Shown here piece after piece: positions 1 through 11,734 of a DNA stretch of 64,000 bases. The position numbers and the translations under genes were made by a program. Origin of the DNA: Umezawaea sp036375055 (GTDB lineage Bacteria; Actinomycetota; Actinomycetes; Mycobacteriales; Pseudonocardiaceae); assembly GCF_036375055.1 (NCBI RefSeq), contig NZ_DASUSQ010000094.1:61214-125213 (forward strand), given 5' to 3'. Below the pieces are notes generated by a model. That model saw nothing but the letters and a program-made list of their open reading frames with translations, had not been told where the DNA came from and ran no database searches. How positions within the stretch are numbered: position 1 is the first letter of the stretch; each line of letters starts with the position of its first letter.

Positions 1-3000
1 ACGCCCTCGTGCCGGGCCAGCGCGTCGAGCGCTTCCAGCCAGCACACGGCGAACCGGGACACCTCGTCCTCGGCCAGCACGCCGCCGGGCCAGGTGAAGG
101 TGGCGCTGAGCCGGGGCCCGGCCTCGTCGTCGCGCACGACGGCGTCGATCTCCAGCGCGTGCCCGAACGGCATCCGCGGGTCGCGGTCCTCGCCCAGCGG
201 CGGCGCCTCCGGCGCGGTGCCCCAGTCGGTGCCGCCGGTCGCGGTGAACCGGCCCAGGTAGTTGAACAGCAACTGCGGAACGGGCGCGTCGGCCAGCCCG
301 GAGCCGGGGTCGAGGTAGCGCAGCAGGCCGAAGCCGATGCCGTTGTCCGGGATCTCGCGGAGCTGCTCCTTGACCCGCTTCAGGGCCTCGTCCAGGTCAC
401 CCGTGCCGGGGTCGAGCCGGACGGGGAAGATGCTGGTGAACCAGCCGAGGGTCCGGGCCAGGTCCACGCCGGGCACGATCTCCTCGCGGCCGTGGCCCTC
501 CAGGTCCAGCACGAGTTCGCCGCCACCGCGCCACTTCGCGGCGGCCAGGGCCAGCGCGGTGAGCAGCACGTCGTTGACGGACCCGTGCACGGCGGCCGGG
601 ACGGTGGTCAGCAGCGGCGCGGTCTGCCCGGCGGGCAGCGTCACGGTCAGCCGCCGCGCGGTGGACACCAGGTCCACGGCGGGGTCGAGCGGACGGCGGG
701 TGAACGGCGTGTCGACGCCGGACAGCATCCGCCGCCACACCGGGAGCTCCGCGCGCCGCGAGACCCCGGGCAGCGCGGCGGCCCAGCGCTGGAACGACGT
801 GCCCACGGGCGCGAGGTCGCCGCCGGACCAGGCGCGGGCGAGGTCGGTGGACAGGACGCGCCACGAGACGCCGTCCACGATCACGTGGTGCAGCACCAGG
901 AGCAGCCGCCGCTCGGGCGCGAACCACACGGCCCGCAGCATCCCGCCGTCGTGCGGCGCGAGCTGTCCGGCGGCGCGGGCGGTCCAGGCGTCCACGTCGA
1001 GCCCGGTGTCCACGCGCTCGACCACGTCGGCCGCGCGCACGCTGCCGGGCGCCGAGACGTCGAGCGTCCAGTCGGGGGTGATCCTCGACCGGAGCAGGTC
1101 GTGGTGGTCGATCACCTTCCGCAGCACGGTGTCCAGGCCGGGGCCGTCCAGGTCGGCCGGGACCTGGAACAGCATCGACTGGTAGAACGCGTCGACCTCG
1201 CCGCCGAGTTCGGCCAGCCAGCGGATGATCGGGGTCGCGGCCACCTCGCCGGTGCCGGCGTCGTGCGTCCGCGCGGCCTCCCGCCGGGCCACGGCGGCGA
1301 GCGCGGCGGGCGTGCGCAGGCGGAACACCTCGCGCGGTGTGATGGCCAGCCCGGCGGCGCGGGCGCGGCTGACCAGGCCGATGGCGACGATGCTGTCGCC
1401 GCCCAGCTCGAAGAAGTTGTCGTGGACGCCGACGGTCGGCAGGCCCAGCACGTCGGCGACCAGCTCGACGAGCGTGCGCTCGGTCGGGGTGCGCGGCTGG
1501 GCGTGGCCGGCCAGCGCGGTCCAGTCGGGCTCGGGCAGCTTCGCCCGGTCGAGCTTCCCGTTGGGCGTCAACGGGAGCGGCCCGTCGTGCACGATCACCA
1601 CGGACGGCACCATGTACTCGGGCAGCGTGTCGGCGACGTGCGCGCGGGCGGTGGCGGGGTCCCCGCCGACCACGTACCCCACGAGCCTCTTGACCCGGCG
1701 GTGGTCCTCGCGCACCACGACGGCGGCCTGCGAGACGTCCGGGTGGGACATCAGGACGCTCTCGACCTCGCCGGGCTCGATCCGGTACCCGCGGATCTTG
1801 ACCTGGCCGTCCGCGCGGCCCAGGAAATCGAGGACGAGTTCCCGCGTCCGATTGTCGGCTCCGCCGACGGAAGCCCGCCACCTCGCCCGGTCGCCCGTGC
1901 GGTACATGCGCGATCCGGGTTCGCCGAAGGGATCGGCGACGAAGCGCTCCGCGCTCAGGCCGGGGCGGCCGAGGTAGCCGCGGGCCAGGCCGCGACCGCC
2001 CACGTACAGCTCGCCCTCGACGCCGACGTCCACCGGCCGCAGGTCGGGGTCCAGGACGTAGCAGCGGGTGTTCGGGTCGGGGACGCCGATCGGCACGGGG
2101 CCGACCCAGTCGGCCTCGGCGCGCCACAGCGTGGAGTTCACCGTCGCCTCGGTCAGGCCGTAGGCCGCGACCACGGTCAGCCTCTTGGCCCAGCGGGCGA
2201 TCAGCTCGCTCGGCACGGTCTCGGTGCCCACGACCAGCACCGCGCCCTCGGGCAGTTCGCAGTCCGGCGGCAGTGCCGCGACCAGCGACGGCGGCAGGAT
2301 CATGTGCGTGCCGCCGTGGTGCGCGATGTACTCGGTCAGCGCCTCGCCCGCGACCCGGCGCTCGGTCGGCACCACGATCACCCGGCCGCCGACGCCCAGC
2401 GCCATCGTCAGGTCCCACACCGCCACGTCGAAGCCGACCGACGCGAACTGCACGACCCGGCTCTCCGCCGTGACGCCGATCCGGTCGGTGGCCGTGGCGA
2501 TCAGGCTGCCGATGCCCTCGTGCGACACGACGACGCCCTTGGGCCTGCCCGTCGAGCCGGAGGTGTAGATGACGTACGCGGCCTGGTGCAGGCCGATCGG
2601 CACGTCGAGGTTCTCGGGAGACCCGTCGGAGGACTCCCGGTCCAGCAGCACGACGTCGTGCCCGGAGGGCAACTCGCCAGCCGTGTCCGACACCGACAGC
2701 ACGACCCGCGCCCCGGCGTCGGCCAGCATGAACGCCACCCGCTCGCGCGGGTGGTCGAGGTCCAGCGGGAGGTAGGCCGCGCCCGCCTTGAGCACCGCGA
2801 GCAGCGCCACGACGAGGTCGACCGACCGCGGCAGGGCGACGCCCACCACGTCCTCCGCGCCCACGCCGCGAACCGCCAGGGCACGTGCCAGGCGGTTCGC
2901 GGCGGCGTTCAGCTCGCCGTAGGTCAGCGAATCGGACTCGCAGACCACGGCGACGGCGTCGGGCGTCCGACCGGCCTGCCTCTCGAAGACGGCGGGCCAC

Positions 3001-3047
3001 GACAGCTCGTCGACCTCGCGCACGGGCCAGGTACCGGTCGGGATCAT
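1..3047 (-). CDS. Siderophore NRPS, initiation module A-T-E (3' end outside window)
   Basis: Modular peptide synthetase that activates an amino acid as adenylate, loads it on a carrier domain and epimerises it. The reading frame is open from the start to the window edge (about 1015 codons seen). Domains in order: adenylation (about residues 15-500; A3 core YTSGSTGRPKG, A5 AAYGLTEAT), carrier protein (FFELGGDSI, phosphopantetheine serine S552), epimerisation (about 590-1015; HHVIVDGVSW with H720/H721, EGHGRE, RTLGWFTS, FNYLGRF). Having no leading condensation domain suggests an initiation module giving a D-residue. By hand alignment to GrsA the specificity code reads D-V-W-I-L-V-A-V-N; I cannot assign a substrate. 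It lies 22 bp after the siderophore-binding protein and two genes after an ornithine N-hydroxylase, so a hydroxamate product is inferred. ATG at 3047 follows GAAAGG by 8 nt; GTG at 3050 is the alternative. Confidence 0.93.
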   Translation of the reverse strand, partial: MIPTGTWPVREVDELSWPAVFERQAGRTPDAVAVVCESDSLTYGELNAAANRLARALAVRGVGAEDVVGVALPRSVDLVVALLAVLKAGAAYLPLDLDHPRERVAFMLADAGARVVLSVSDTAGELPSGHDVVLLDRESSDGSPENLDVPIGLHQAAYVIYTSGSTGRPKGVVVSHEGIGSLIATATDRIGVTAESRVVQFASVGFDVAVWDLTMALGVGGRVIVVPTERRVAGEALTEYIAHHGGTHMILPPSLVAALPPDCELPEGAVLVVGTETVPSELIARWAKRLTVVAAYGLTEATVNSTLWRAEADWVGPVPIGVPDPNTRCYVLDPDLRPVDVGVEGELYVGGRGLARGYLGRPGLSAERFVADPFGEPGSRMYRTGDRARWRASVGGADNRTRELVLDFLGRADGQVKIRGYRIEPGEVESVLMSHPDVSQAAVVVREDHRRVKRLVGYVVGGDPATARAHVADTLPEYMVPSVVIVHDGPLPLTPNGKLDRAKLPEPDWTALAGHAQPRTPTERTLVELVADVLGLPTVGVHDNFFELGGDSIVAIGLVSRARAAGLAITPREVFRLRTPAALAAVARREAARTHDAGTGEVAATPIIRWLAELGGEVDAFYQSMLFQVPADLDGPGLDTVLRKVIDHHDLLRSRITPDWTLDVSAPGSVRAADVVERVDTGLDVDAWTARAAGQLAPHDGGMLRAVWFAPERRLLLVLHHVIVDGVSWRVLSTDLARAWSGGDLAPVGTSFQRWAAALPGVSRRAELPVWRRMLSGVDTPFTRRPLDPAVDLVSTARRLTVTLPAGQTAPLLTTVPAAVHGSVNDVLLTALALAAAKWRGGGELVLDLEGHGREEIVPGVDLARTLGWFTSIFPVRLDPGTGDLDEALKRVKEQLREIPDNGIGFGLLRYLDPGSGLADAPVPQLLFNYLGRFTATGGTDWGTAPEAPPLGEDRDPRMPFGHALEIDAVVRDDEAGPRLSATFTWPGGVLAEDEVSRFAVCWLEALDALARHEG

Positions 3048-3069
3048 CACGAACGCCTTTCGGGGTGTT

Positions 3070-4098
3070 CTACTTCGCGGACAGCAGGGGGAGCATCTGG
3101 TCGAGCGCGTACGGAATGCTCAGGACCGTGTTGAACGACATGGCGGCACCGACCGGCGGCTCGTCGTAGGGCACGAACAGGTCGCGCTTCTCCTGCACCA
3201 CCTTGAGGTTCTTGTAGAGCGCCTCGTTCTTGATCTGGTCGGTCGAGGCGGGGTCGGCGATGAGCCAGACCAGGCGGTCGACGTCGATCACGTCGAAGCG
3301 CTCGTAGGACAGGTCGACGACGTTCTCCGTGCCGACGGCCTCCTTCAGCTTCTCCGGCACCGTGAACCCGAGCTGCGTCAGGAACAGCATCTTCGGGTCG
3401 TTGGGCGAGAACACCGAGTAGGTGCCGGGCTGGTAGGCGTCGGCCACGACCGCGGTCTTGCCCGCGAACTCGGGGTGCGCGGTCTTGGCCGCGGCGAACT
3501 TGGCGTCGACGTCCGAGATCAGCTCGTCGACCTGCTCGGCCTTGCCGAGGGCCTTGCCCGCCAGGCGGGCGCTGTCCTGCCACGGCGCCTGGTAGTCCTC
3601 GAAGCCCTTGGGCTGCGCGACGACGGGCGCGATCTTCGACAGGGTGTCGTACTGCTCCTGCTTCATGCCCGAGTACTGGGCGAGGATCAGGTCGGGCTTG
3701 AGGCCCGCGATCTTCTCCATGTTGTACTCGTCGCGCTCGCCCACGACCTCGGGCGGCGTGTCGCCCCACAGGGACTTGGTCCACGGCCACTTGCCGTACG
3801 GGGTCTCCTTGAACCAGTCGATGGCTCCGACGGGCTTGGTGCCCAGCGCGAGCACGACGTCCTGGTCGGACAGCCCCAGCGTGACGACGCGCTCGGGCTC
3901 GGCCTTGACCTCGGTGGTGCCGTACTTGTGCTCGACCCGCACCGGGAAGGCGCCACCGCTGGACGCGGGGGTGCTCGATCCGCCTGCGGTCGTAGCACCG
4001 CCGCCGCAGGCCGCGAGCAGCAGCGTGGCGACGAGCGCCACCGCTGCGAGCGGCAGACGGCGCACGGCACCGGCCGTGGGCATGGACATGCTGGACAT
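3070..4098 (-). CDS. Fe(III)-siderophore ABC transporter substrate-binding lipoprotein
   Basis: Extracytoplasmic siderophore-binding lipoprotein, 342 aa. The N-terminus is a lipoprotein signal: positively charged start, hydrophobic stretch and lipobox LLLAAC followed by a Gly/Ser/Thr-rich linker. The mature part has the FecB/FhuD-type periplasmic-binding fold signatures: RVVTLGLSDQDVVLALG, the middle segment GLKPDLILA and the C-terminal SIPYALDQMLPLL. No permease or ATPase for it is visible here; they may lie beyond the left edge. It sits between the N-hydroxylase (71 bp upstream) and the NRPS (22 bp downstream) and is probably co-transcribed from the iron box. ATG at 4098 has GAAGGG 9 nt upstream; two further in-frame ATGs lie at 4089 and 4083. 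Confidence 0.92.
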   Translation of the reverse strand: MSSMSMPTAGAVRRLPLAAVALVATLLLAACGGGATTAGGSSTPASSGGAFPVRVEHKYGTTEVKAEPERVVTLGLSDQDVVLALGTKPVGAIDWFKETPYGKWPWTKSLWGDTPPEVVGERDEYNMEKIAGLKPDLILAQYSGMKQEQYDTLSKIAPVVAQPKGFEDYQAPWQDSARLAGKALGKAEQVDELISDVDAKFAAAKTAHPEFAGKTAVVADAYQPGTYSVFSPNDPKMLFLTQLGFTVPEKLKEAVGTENVVDLSYERFDVIDVDRLVWLIADPASTDQIKNEALYKNLKVVQEKRDLFVPYDEPPVGAAMSFNTVLSIPYALDQMLPLLSAK

Positions 4099-4169
4099 CG
4101 GGGTGTTCCCTTCGGGGGGTTCCTGTTCGGGCGAAACCGGGCGGATGATCGCTGACCCGTTCTGGTGCG

Positions 4170-5522
4170 TCAGTGCGACGCGGTGGCGCTCACGGCGTAC
4201 TCCGGCTGCGCGGGGATGCTGGGGCTCCTGCGGCCGACGACCGATTCCAGGATCTCCCCCACCCGCACGGCCAGGTTCGACAGCAGCGACGAGGTGATGC
4301 CGTGGGAGTGCTCCGTGCCGCCCTGCAGGTAGATCCCCCCGAGGACCTGCCCGTCGGTGTCCAGCCGGTAGTCGCGGCCGACGCGCAGCCGCTGCCGCTC
4401 GTCGCGGCGGCAGTGCTCGGCGACCTCGCCCAGCACCTCGGTCGGATCGGCCTCGCGGTACCCGGTGGCGTAGACGACGGCGTCGGCGTCGAACACCGTG
4501 AGCTCGCCGGTCGTCAAGGACTCCACGGTCACCCGCACGCCGTCCTCGGTCTCCACTACCTCGGCGGGGCGGGACACGTTGACCAGGCGCAGCCGCTGCG
4601 TGCCGAGGACCTTCTCCTGGTACACGCGGCGGTACAGCTCGGCGATGAGGTCGTGGTCGACCACGGCGTAGTTCGTGTTGCCGTGGTACGCCATCAGCTT
4701 GTGCTTCACGGCCTCGGGCGCGTGGTAGAACTCGTCCACGGCGGCCGGGTCGAAGATGCGGTTGGCGAACGAGCTGTCGTCCGCGGGGCTGTAGCCGTAG
4801 CGGGCGAAGACCGCGCACACCTCGGCGTTGGGGAAGCGCTCGTGCAGGTGCGCCGCCACCTCCGCGCCGCTCTGCCCGGCCCCGACGACGACGAACCGGC
4901 GCGGCGCCTCGGGGTCGAGCCCGCGGACGCGGTGCAGGAAGTCGCTGTTGTGCCAGATGTGCTCGGAGGAGGAGATGCCCTCCGGGAGGTTGGCCCGCAG
5001 ACCCGTGGCCAGCACGAGGTTGCGCGCGCGGCGGACCTCGACGGTGCCGTGCGCGTCGCGCGCGCTCACGTCGAAGTAGGTGATCACGCCGTCGTGCAGG
5101 ACCGGCTGGACCGAGACGACCTCGTGGTCGTAGGACACGACGTCGTCGACCTTCGCCGCCGCCCACTCGAAGTAGTCGTGGAACTCCACGCGCAGCGGGT
5201 ACATGTTCTTGTGGTTGATGAAGTCCACCAACCGGTCCCGGTCCTTGAGGTAGGACAGGAAGCTGAAGCCGCTGTTGGGGTTGCGCATGGTGACGAGGTC
5301 CTTGAGGAACGACACCTGCATGGTGGCGTCGTCCAGGAGCATGCCCCGGTGCCAACCGAAGGTCTTCTGCTTCTCGAAGAAGTGGGCCGTCACCACGTCG
5401 TCGGCACCGGCGATGGCGTTGTGCTCGGCTACCGCGATCGCCAAAGCCAGGTTGGCGGGTCCGAAACCCACTCCGACGAGGTCGTAGACCGGAACGTCAC
5501 CATCGGTTCGTGCCTGTGGCAT
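4170..5522 (-). CDS. L-ornithine/L-lysine N-monooxygenase (siderophore biosynthesis)
   Basis: FAD- and NADPH-dependent N-hydroxylating monooxygenase of the SidA/PvdA/IucD family, 450 aa, the usual length. It makes the N-hydroxy-ornithine (or lysine) used for hydroxamate groups. Visible motifs: FAD-binding GVGFGPANLALA near residue 17, NADPH-binding VVVGAGQSGAEVA near the middle, and the late YATGY motif. The conserved K-x-F-x-WH region (QKTFGWHRGM) is present. It is the first gene of the siderophore operon, and its start lies 34 bp from a 16/19 match to the DtxR/IdeR box, so iron-dependent repression is likely. No formyl- or acetyltransferase for the hydroxylamine is visible in the window. 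Ornithine rather than lysine is inferred from family habit in actinomycetes. Confidence 0.94.
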   Translation of the reverse strand: MPQARTDGDVPVYDLVGVGFGPANLALAIAVAEHNAIAGADDVVTAHFFEKQKTFGWHRGMLLDDATMQVSFLKDLVTMRNPNSGFSFLSYLKDRDRLVDFINHKNMYPLRVEFHDYFEWAAAKVDDVVSYDHEVVSVQPVLHDGVITYFDVSARDAHGTVEVRRARNLVLATGLRANLPEGISSSEHIWHNSDFLHRVRGLDPEAPRRFVVVGAGQSGAEVAAHLHERFPNAEVCAVFARYGYSPADDSSFANRIFDPAAVDEFYHAPEAVKHKLMAYHGNTNYAVVDHDLIAELYRRVYQEKVLGTQRLRLVNVSRPAEVVETEDGVRVTVESLTTGELTVFDADAVVYATGYREADPTEVLGEVAEHCRRDERQRLRVGRDYRLDTDGQVLGGIYLQGGTEHSHGITSSLLSNLAVRVGEILESVVGRRSPSIPAQPEYAVSATASH

Positions 5523-5556
5523 AGCAGTCCCATCACGCGGCAGGAGGAAGGTCGAC

Positions 5557-5575
5557 TAAAGTTAGCCTAACTTAA
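5557..5575 (-). promoter_or_regulatory. IdeR/DmdR-type iron box
   Basis: On the minus strand TTAAGTTAGGCTAACTTTA matches 16 of 19 positions of the known DtxR/IdeR consensus (TTAGGTTAGGCTAACCTAA). It lies 34 bp upstream of the N-monooxygenase start, the expected place to repress the siderophore operon when iron is abundant. Confidence 0.85.
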
Positions 5576-5624
5576 CTTAGGCGATACTCAACCGGCTACT
5601 GGCGTGACGTGATCTGCGCCGCTC

Positions 5625-5643
5625 TGAACCTAGCCTGCCCTAA
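5625..5643. promoter_or_regulatory. Weak second iron-box-like sequence
   Basis: TGAACCTAGCCTGCCCTAA matches 13 of 19 positions of the IdeR consensus, with one half (CCTAA) intact. It is centred 68 bp upstream of the first box. It could be a low-affinity second site or a decayed one. Confidence 0.35.
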
Positions 5644-5693
5644 CCTGTGGTGGGAAGCCCTTTCGCCTCAGACCGGCCGCTCGTCGATCACCC

Positions 5694-6264
5694 TCAGCGA
5701 CTTCCCGGTGCGCGGGTTGGCGGCCGGTTCCGCCCGGTCGACCGCGACCGCAGGCGCACCCCCTGCCGGACCTGATCGGCGAACCGGGGGCCGATCCCGT
5801 CCACCCCGGTGGCGATGACCTGCTCGATCGCCGCGCGGCCGGTGGCATCGCACGCCAGCCGCAGCACCAGTTCGCCCAGCGCGCCCCGGCGCCGCAGCAC
5901 CACCCGGAACCCCGCGAAGCGGTGTCCCCGCGTCGCGGCGTCGACCACGGTCCGCAACGGGTCGAGGTGCAGGGTCACGCACCCCCTCCCCGGCCCGTCC
6001 CAGCAAGCGGAACGCGCCCGCGTCGAATTCCACCCATTCGGCCAAGTCCCCAACGGGGTACCGCGGCACCGGGAGCAGTCCGCGGGTCAGGTCGGCGACC
6101 AGCAGCCCGCCCGGTTCGTCCGGTTCCCCGATCGGCCCGCCGGGCCGGAAGGCCCGCACCAGGACGTCGTGGCCGAGCCCGTGTCCCGCCTCCACGCGCA
6201 GCACGAGCCGACCGAGGTCGCCGACCGTAGCGGTCCGAGCGGACGCACGCGACCACTCCGACAC
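5694..6264 (-). pseudogene. Frameshifted remnant of a phenylacetate-CoA ligase-like adenylate-forming enzyme
   Basis: Two minus-strand frames join into one continuous protein-like sequence. From about 6264 the first frame reads like the C-terminal half of an AMP-forming ligase (GGLLVADLTRGLLPVPRYPVGDLAEW, then LLGRAGEG). After a C5 run at 5982-5986 the sequence continues one base out of register (VTLHLDPLRTVVDAAT, later LRLACDATGRAAIEQVI) to a stop at 5694. Removing one base of the homopolymer restores a single frame, so this is either a real frameshift or a sequencing indel. The N-terminal half with the phosphate-binding loop is missing, so it is truncated as well. Assignment to the PaaK-like family is by eye and moderately certain. 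It sits between the siderophore operon promoter and the GH1 gene. Confidence 0.5.
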
Positions 6265-6425
6265 GGACCCCCTCCGCCACCCCGATCCGAAGCGCCCTCC
6301 TCTTCGAGACAATCGCGCGAGCGGGGTGTCGGAGCACCCACACCCACCCCGCACCCACGACCCCCCGAACGCACACCGCCCGGCGGACCGAAGTCCACCG
6401 GGCGGCGATCACCGAACGAGCGTCC

Positions 6426-7789
6426 CTACTTCTCCCTGGTGCTCGCGATCGTGTCGCGGTACCACTCAGCGGACCGCTTCAACGTCCGCACCTGCGTGTC
6501 GTAGTCGACCCGCACGATCCCGAACCGCTTGTCGTACCCGTACGCCCACTCGAAGTTGTCCATGAGCGACCACGCGAAGTACCCGCGCACGTCAGCGCCC
6601 TGCGCCACGGCCCTGCCCACGGCGGCGATGTGGTCGCTGATGTAGGACAGGCGGTCCTCGTCGTCCACCACGCCGTCGGTGTCGACGGAGTCGTCGAACG
6701 CCGCACCGTTCTCCGTGATCACCATCGGCAGGCCGGGGTAGTCCTTCGAGATCCGCACGAGCAGCTGCGTGAACCCCTCCGGCACGATCTCCCAGTCCAT
6801 CGCCGTCACGGGCCGGTTCTGCGACACCGCCACGGGCGCGTGCGGCTCCTCACCGCCCTCGAACACGTGCGACGAGTAGTAGTTCACGCCCAGCACGTCG
6901 ATCGGCGTGGAGATGATCTCCAGGTCACCCGGCTCGACGGGCAGCAGCGCCCCGCGGGCCTCGATGTCCGCCACGACGTCCTCGGGGTAGTGCCCCTTCA
7001 CCAGCGGGTCGAGGTAGATCCGCGTGCCGAGGCCGTCCGCGCGGCGAGCGGCGTCGACGTCCTCGGGCTTGTCCGAGGCGGGCGAGGCCGTCCCCATGTT
7101 CAGCGTGATGCCCAGCTCGATCGGCTCCGCGGCGGCGGCGCGCAGCGCCTGCCCCGCCAACCCGTGGCCCAGCAGCAGGTGGTGCACGGCCCGCATCGAC
7201 GCGCCGAAGTTCTGGATGCCCGGCGCGTGCTTGCCCTGGTCGTACCCGAGCATCGCCGAGCACCACGGCTCGTTCAGCGTCGTCCACGTCTTGACGCGGT
7301 CACCGAGACCCGCGTGCACGAGCGACGCGTACTCCGCGAACCGGTAGGCCGTGTCGCGCTCCGGCCAGCCGCCCGCGTCCTCCAGCTCCTGCGGCAGGTC
7401 CCAGTGGTACAGCGTGACCCACGGCTTGACGCCCTTCTCCAGCAGCTCGTCCACGAGCCGGGAGTAGAAGTCGAGGCCCTTGACGTTCACCGGGCCGCGA
7501 CCGCCGGGCTGGACGCGCGGCCAGGAGATGGAGAACCGGTAGGAGTCGACACCCAGACCGGCGATCAGCTCCACGTCCTGCGGCATCCGGTGGTAGTGGT
7601 CGCACGCGACGTCGCCGTTCTCCTGCCGGATCACGGCTCCCGGCACGCGGCAGAAGGTGTCCCAGATGGACGGTGTGCGCCCGTCCTCGGCGACGGCTCC
7701 CTCGATCTGGTAGGCAGAAGTGGCCACTCCCCAGAGGAAGTTCGCCGGCAGCTCGGCGGTCGCTTCGGTGGCACGTTGCCCGACAATCG

Positions 7790-7793
<4 letters not shown>
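6426..7793 (-). CDS. GH1 family beta-glucosidase
   Basis: Cytoplasmic retaining beta-glucosidase, 455 aa, standard GH1 length. It hydrolyses cellobiose or related beta-glucosides brought in by the adjacent importer. Visible motifs: N-terminal signature FLWGVATSAYQIEGA, acid/base TLNEPW (E175) and nucleophile ITENGAAF (E361), and the C-terminal YFAWSLMDNFEW. No signal peptide. It is the last gene of the operon; its ATG overlaps the TGA of the ATP-binding gene (ATGA), which implies translational coupling. The start at 7793 fits the coupling and places the GH1 signature close to the N-terminus. Confidence 0.96.
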
Positions 7794-8814
<1,021 letters not shown>

Positions 8815-8818
<4 letters not shown>

Positions 8819-9708
8819 GACCGCCCGCCTTCCTGCCTCAGCACGGGCGTGAAACCGACGCGCATCTTGACCTTGCTGCCGCCGGCGGACGTCCGCAGCC
8901 GGGGGTTCACGTACTCGTCGATCCCGAAGTTGATCAGTGCGAGGGCGGTGCCCAGGAGGGCGATGCACAGACCGGCCGGGATGAACCACCACCACGCGCC
9001 CTGGGCGAGCGCCTGCGCGTTCTGGGCCCAGAACAGGATGGTGCCCCAGTTCCAGTTCGACACGCTCGCGACGCCGATGAACGACAGCGTGATCACCGAC
9101 AGCACCGCGAAGATGACCGTGCCGACGAAGCTGGACGCGATGATCGCGGTCAGGTTCGGCATGACCTCGAACACGATGAGCCGCCACGTGCGCTCACCCG
9201 TCGCCCGCGCCGCCTCGACGTAGTCGCGCTGGCGCAGCGACAGCGTCTGGGCCCGCAGGATCCGGGCGCCCCACGCCCAGCCGGTCGCGCTGATCACGAA
9301 GGCGATCAGGAAGTCGCCCGCGTCCGGCAGGAACGAGGTCACGATGATGATCAGCGGCAGAGCGGGCACCACCAGGAAGATGTTGCTCAGCGCGGAGAGG
9401 AACTCGTCGGCCACACCGCCGAGGAACCCCGCGGTGACGCCGATGAGCACCGAGAGCAGCGTGGCGATGGCACCCGCCACGAGCCCGACGATCAGCACGC
9501 CCCTGGCCCCGACGAGCACCTGGGAGAAGATGTCCTGACCGGTCTGCGTCGTGCCGAACCAGTGCGCGCCGGACGGCGGCGACATGATGTCGCCGCTCAT
9601 CGCGGACGGGTCGTACGGCGCGATCCACGAGCCCACGATCGCGATCAGGACGAAGAAACCCATGATCGACAGACCGGCGATCGTCTTGCCGTTCAAGGCA
9701 GACTTCAT
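8815..9708 (-). CDS. ABC transporter permease (DppC-like)
   Basis: Inner-membrane permease of a peptide-class importer, 297 aa, with about six hydrophobic segments starting at IAGLSIMGFFVLIAIVGS. It has the DppC-type FGTTQTGQDIFSQVLVGAR segment before the core and the EAA-like loop (YVEAARATGE) that contacts the ATPases. It starts 2 bp after the partner permease and overlaps the following ATPase gene by GTGA. The start at 9708 places the first membrane helix right after a short basic N-terminus. Confidence 0.93.
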
Positions 9709-9710
9709 GA

Positions 9711-10687
9711 TCAGGCCGCCTTTCGGGTGCGCGGGTCGAGGACCAGGTAGACGACGTCGGCGATCAGGTTCGCCACCAGCACCGCCATCGTGATGATGAG
9801 GAAGATGCCCTGCATCAGCGGGTAGTCCTTGGCGTTGACACCGGTGAAGAGCACGTAGCCGATGCCGGGGTAGGAGAACACCATCTCCACCAGCAGCGTG
9901 CCGCCGACGATGAAGCCCAGCGACAGCGCGAAACCGGAGATGCTGGGCAGCACCGCGTTGCGGGCGGCGTAGCCGAGCATGACGCGCTTCTCGGGCAGGC
10001 CCTTGGCGTGCGCGACGGTCACGTAGTCCTCGGAGGACACCGTCACCATCATGTTGCGCATGCCCAGGATCCAGCCCGCGATCGAGCTGATGAGCACGGT
10101 CAGCGCCGGCAGCACCGAGTAGTACAGCGCGCTGGAGATGAACTCCCAGCTGAAGCTCGGGATGAGGCCGGGCTCGTAGCCGCCCGCCGCCGGGAAGGCA
10201 CCCCAGCTGACGGCGAACACGGAGATGGCGATCAGGCCGAGCCAGAAGTACGGGATGGCCGAGAAGAACGTGGTGATCGGCAGCAGCGAGTCGATCCACG
10301 AGCCGCGCTTCCAGCCCGCGTAGACACCGATCATGGTGCCCAGCACGAAGCTGATGATCGTGGTGACGCCCATGAGCGCGAGCGTCCACGGGATGCTCTG
10401 CGCGATCACCTCCGACACGGGGGTCGGGAAGTAGGTGAACGACAGACCCAGGTCGCCCTGGAACAGGTTCCCCCAGTACGTGACGTACTGCGAGAACATG
10501 CTCGACTCGGTGTCCAGCCCGAAGAGGACGTACAGCGAGGCGATGGCGTCCGTGCTCAGCCGACCCTGGAACCGGGCGATCATGGCCTGGACCGGGTCGC
10601 CGGGCAGCATGCGCGGGAGCATGAAGTTGATCGTGATCGCGGCCCAGGCCGTGACCAGGTAGAACAACGCCCGCCGGAGCAGGAACC

Positions 10688-10691
<4 letters not shown>
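9711..10691 (-). CDS. ABC transporter permease (DppB-like)
   Basis: Inner-membrane permease of the same importer, 326 aa. It begins MRFLLRRALFYLVTAWAAI, typical of DppB/OppB, has about six membrane helices, and carries the conserved VTVAHAKGLPEKRVM loop for ATPase contact. A large periplasmic loop sits between the first two helices (LPGDPVQAM...). The ATG at 10691 overlaps the stop of the upstream ATPase gene (ATGA). With the DppC-like subunit it should form the channel. Confidence 0.93.

Positions 10692-11730
<1,039 letters not shown>

Positions 11731-11734
<4 letters not shown>

Noticed and set aside
9..3134. 1041-codon open frame on the plus strand opposite the NRPS
   Set aside because: Low-complexity Arg/Gly/Pro/His-rich translation, typical antisense shadow in GC-rich DNA; the minus-strand frame shows all NRPS motifs.
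4173..5570. 465-codon plus-strand frame over the N-monooxygenase
   Set aside because: Antisense shadow; Val/Gly/Arg-rich without motifs, and it covers the iron box.
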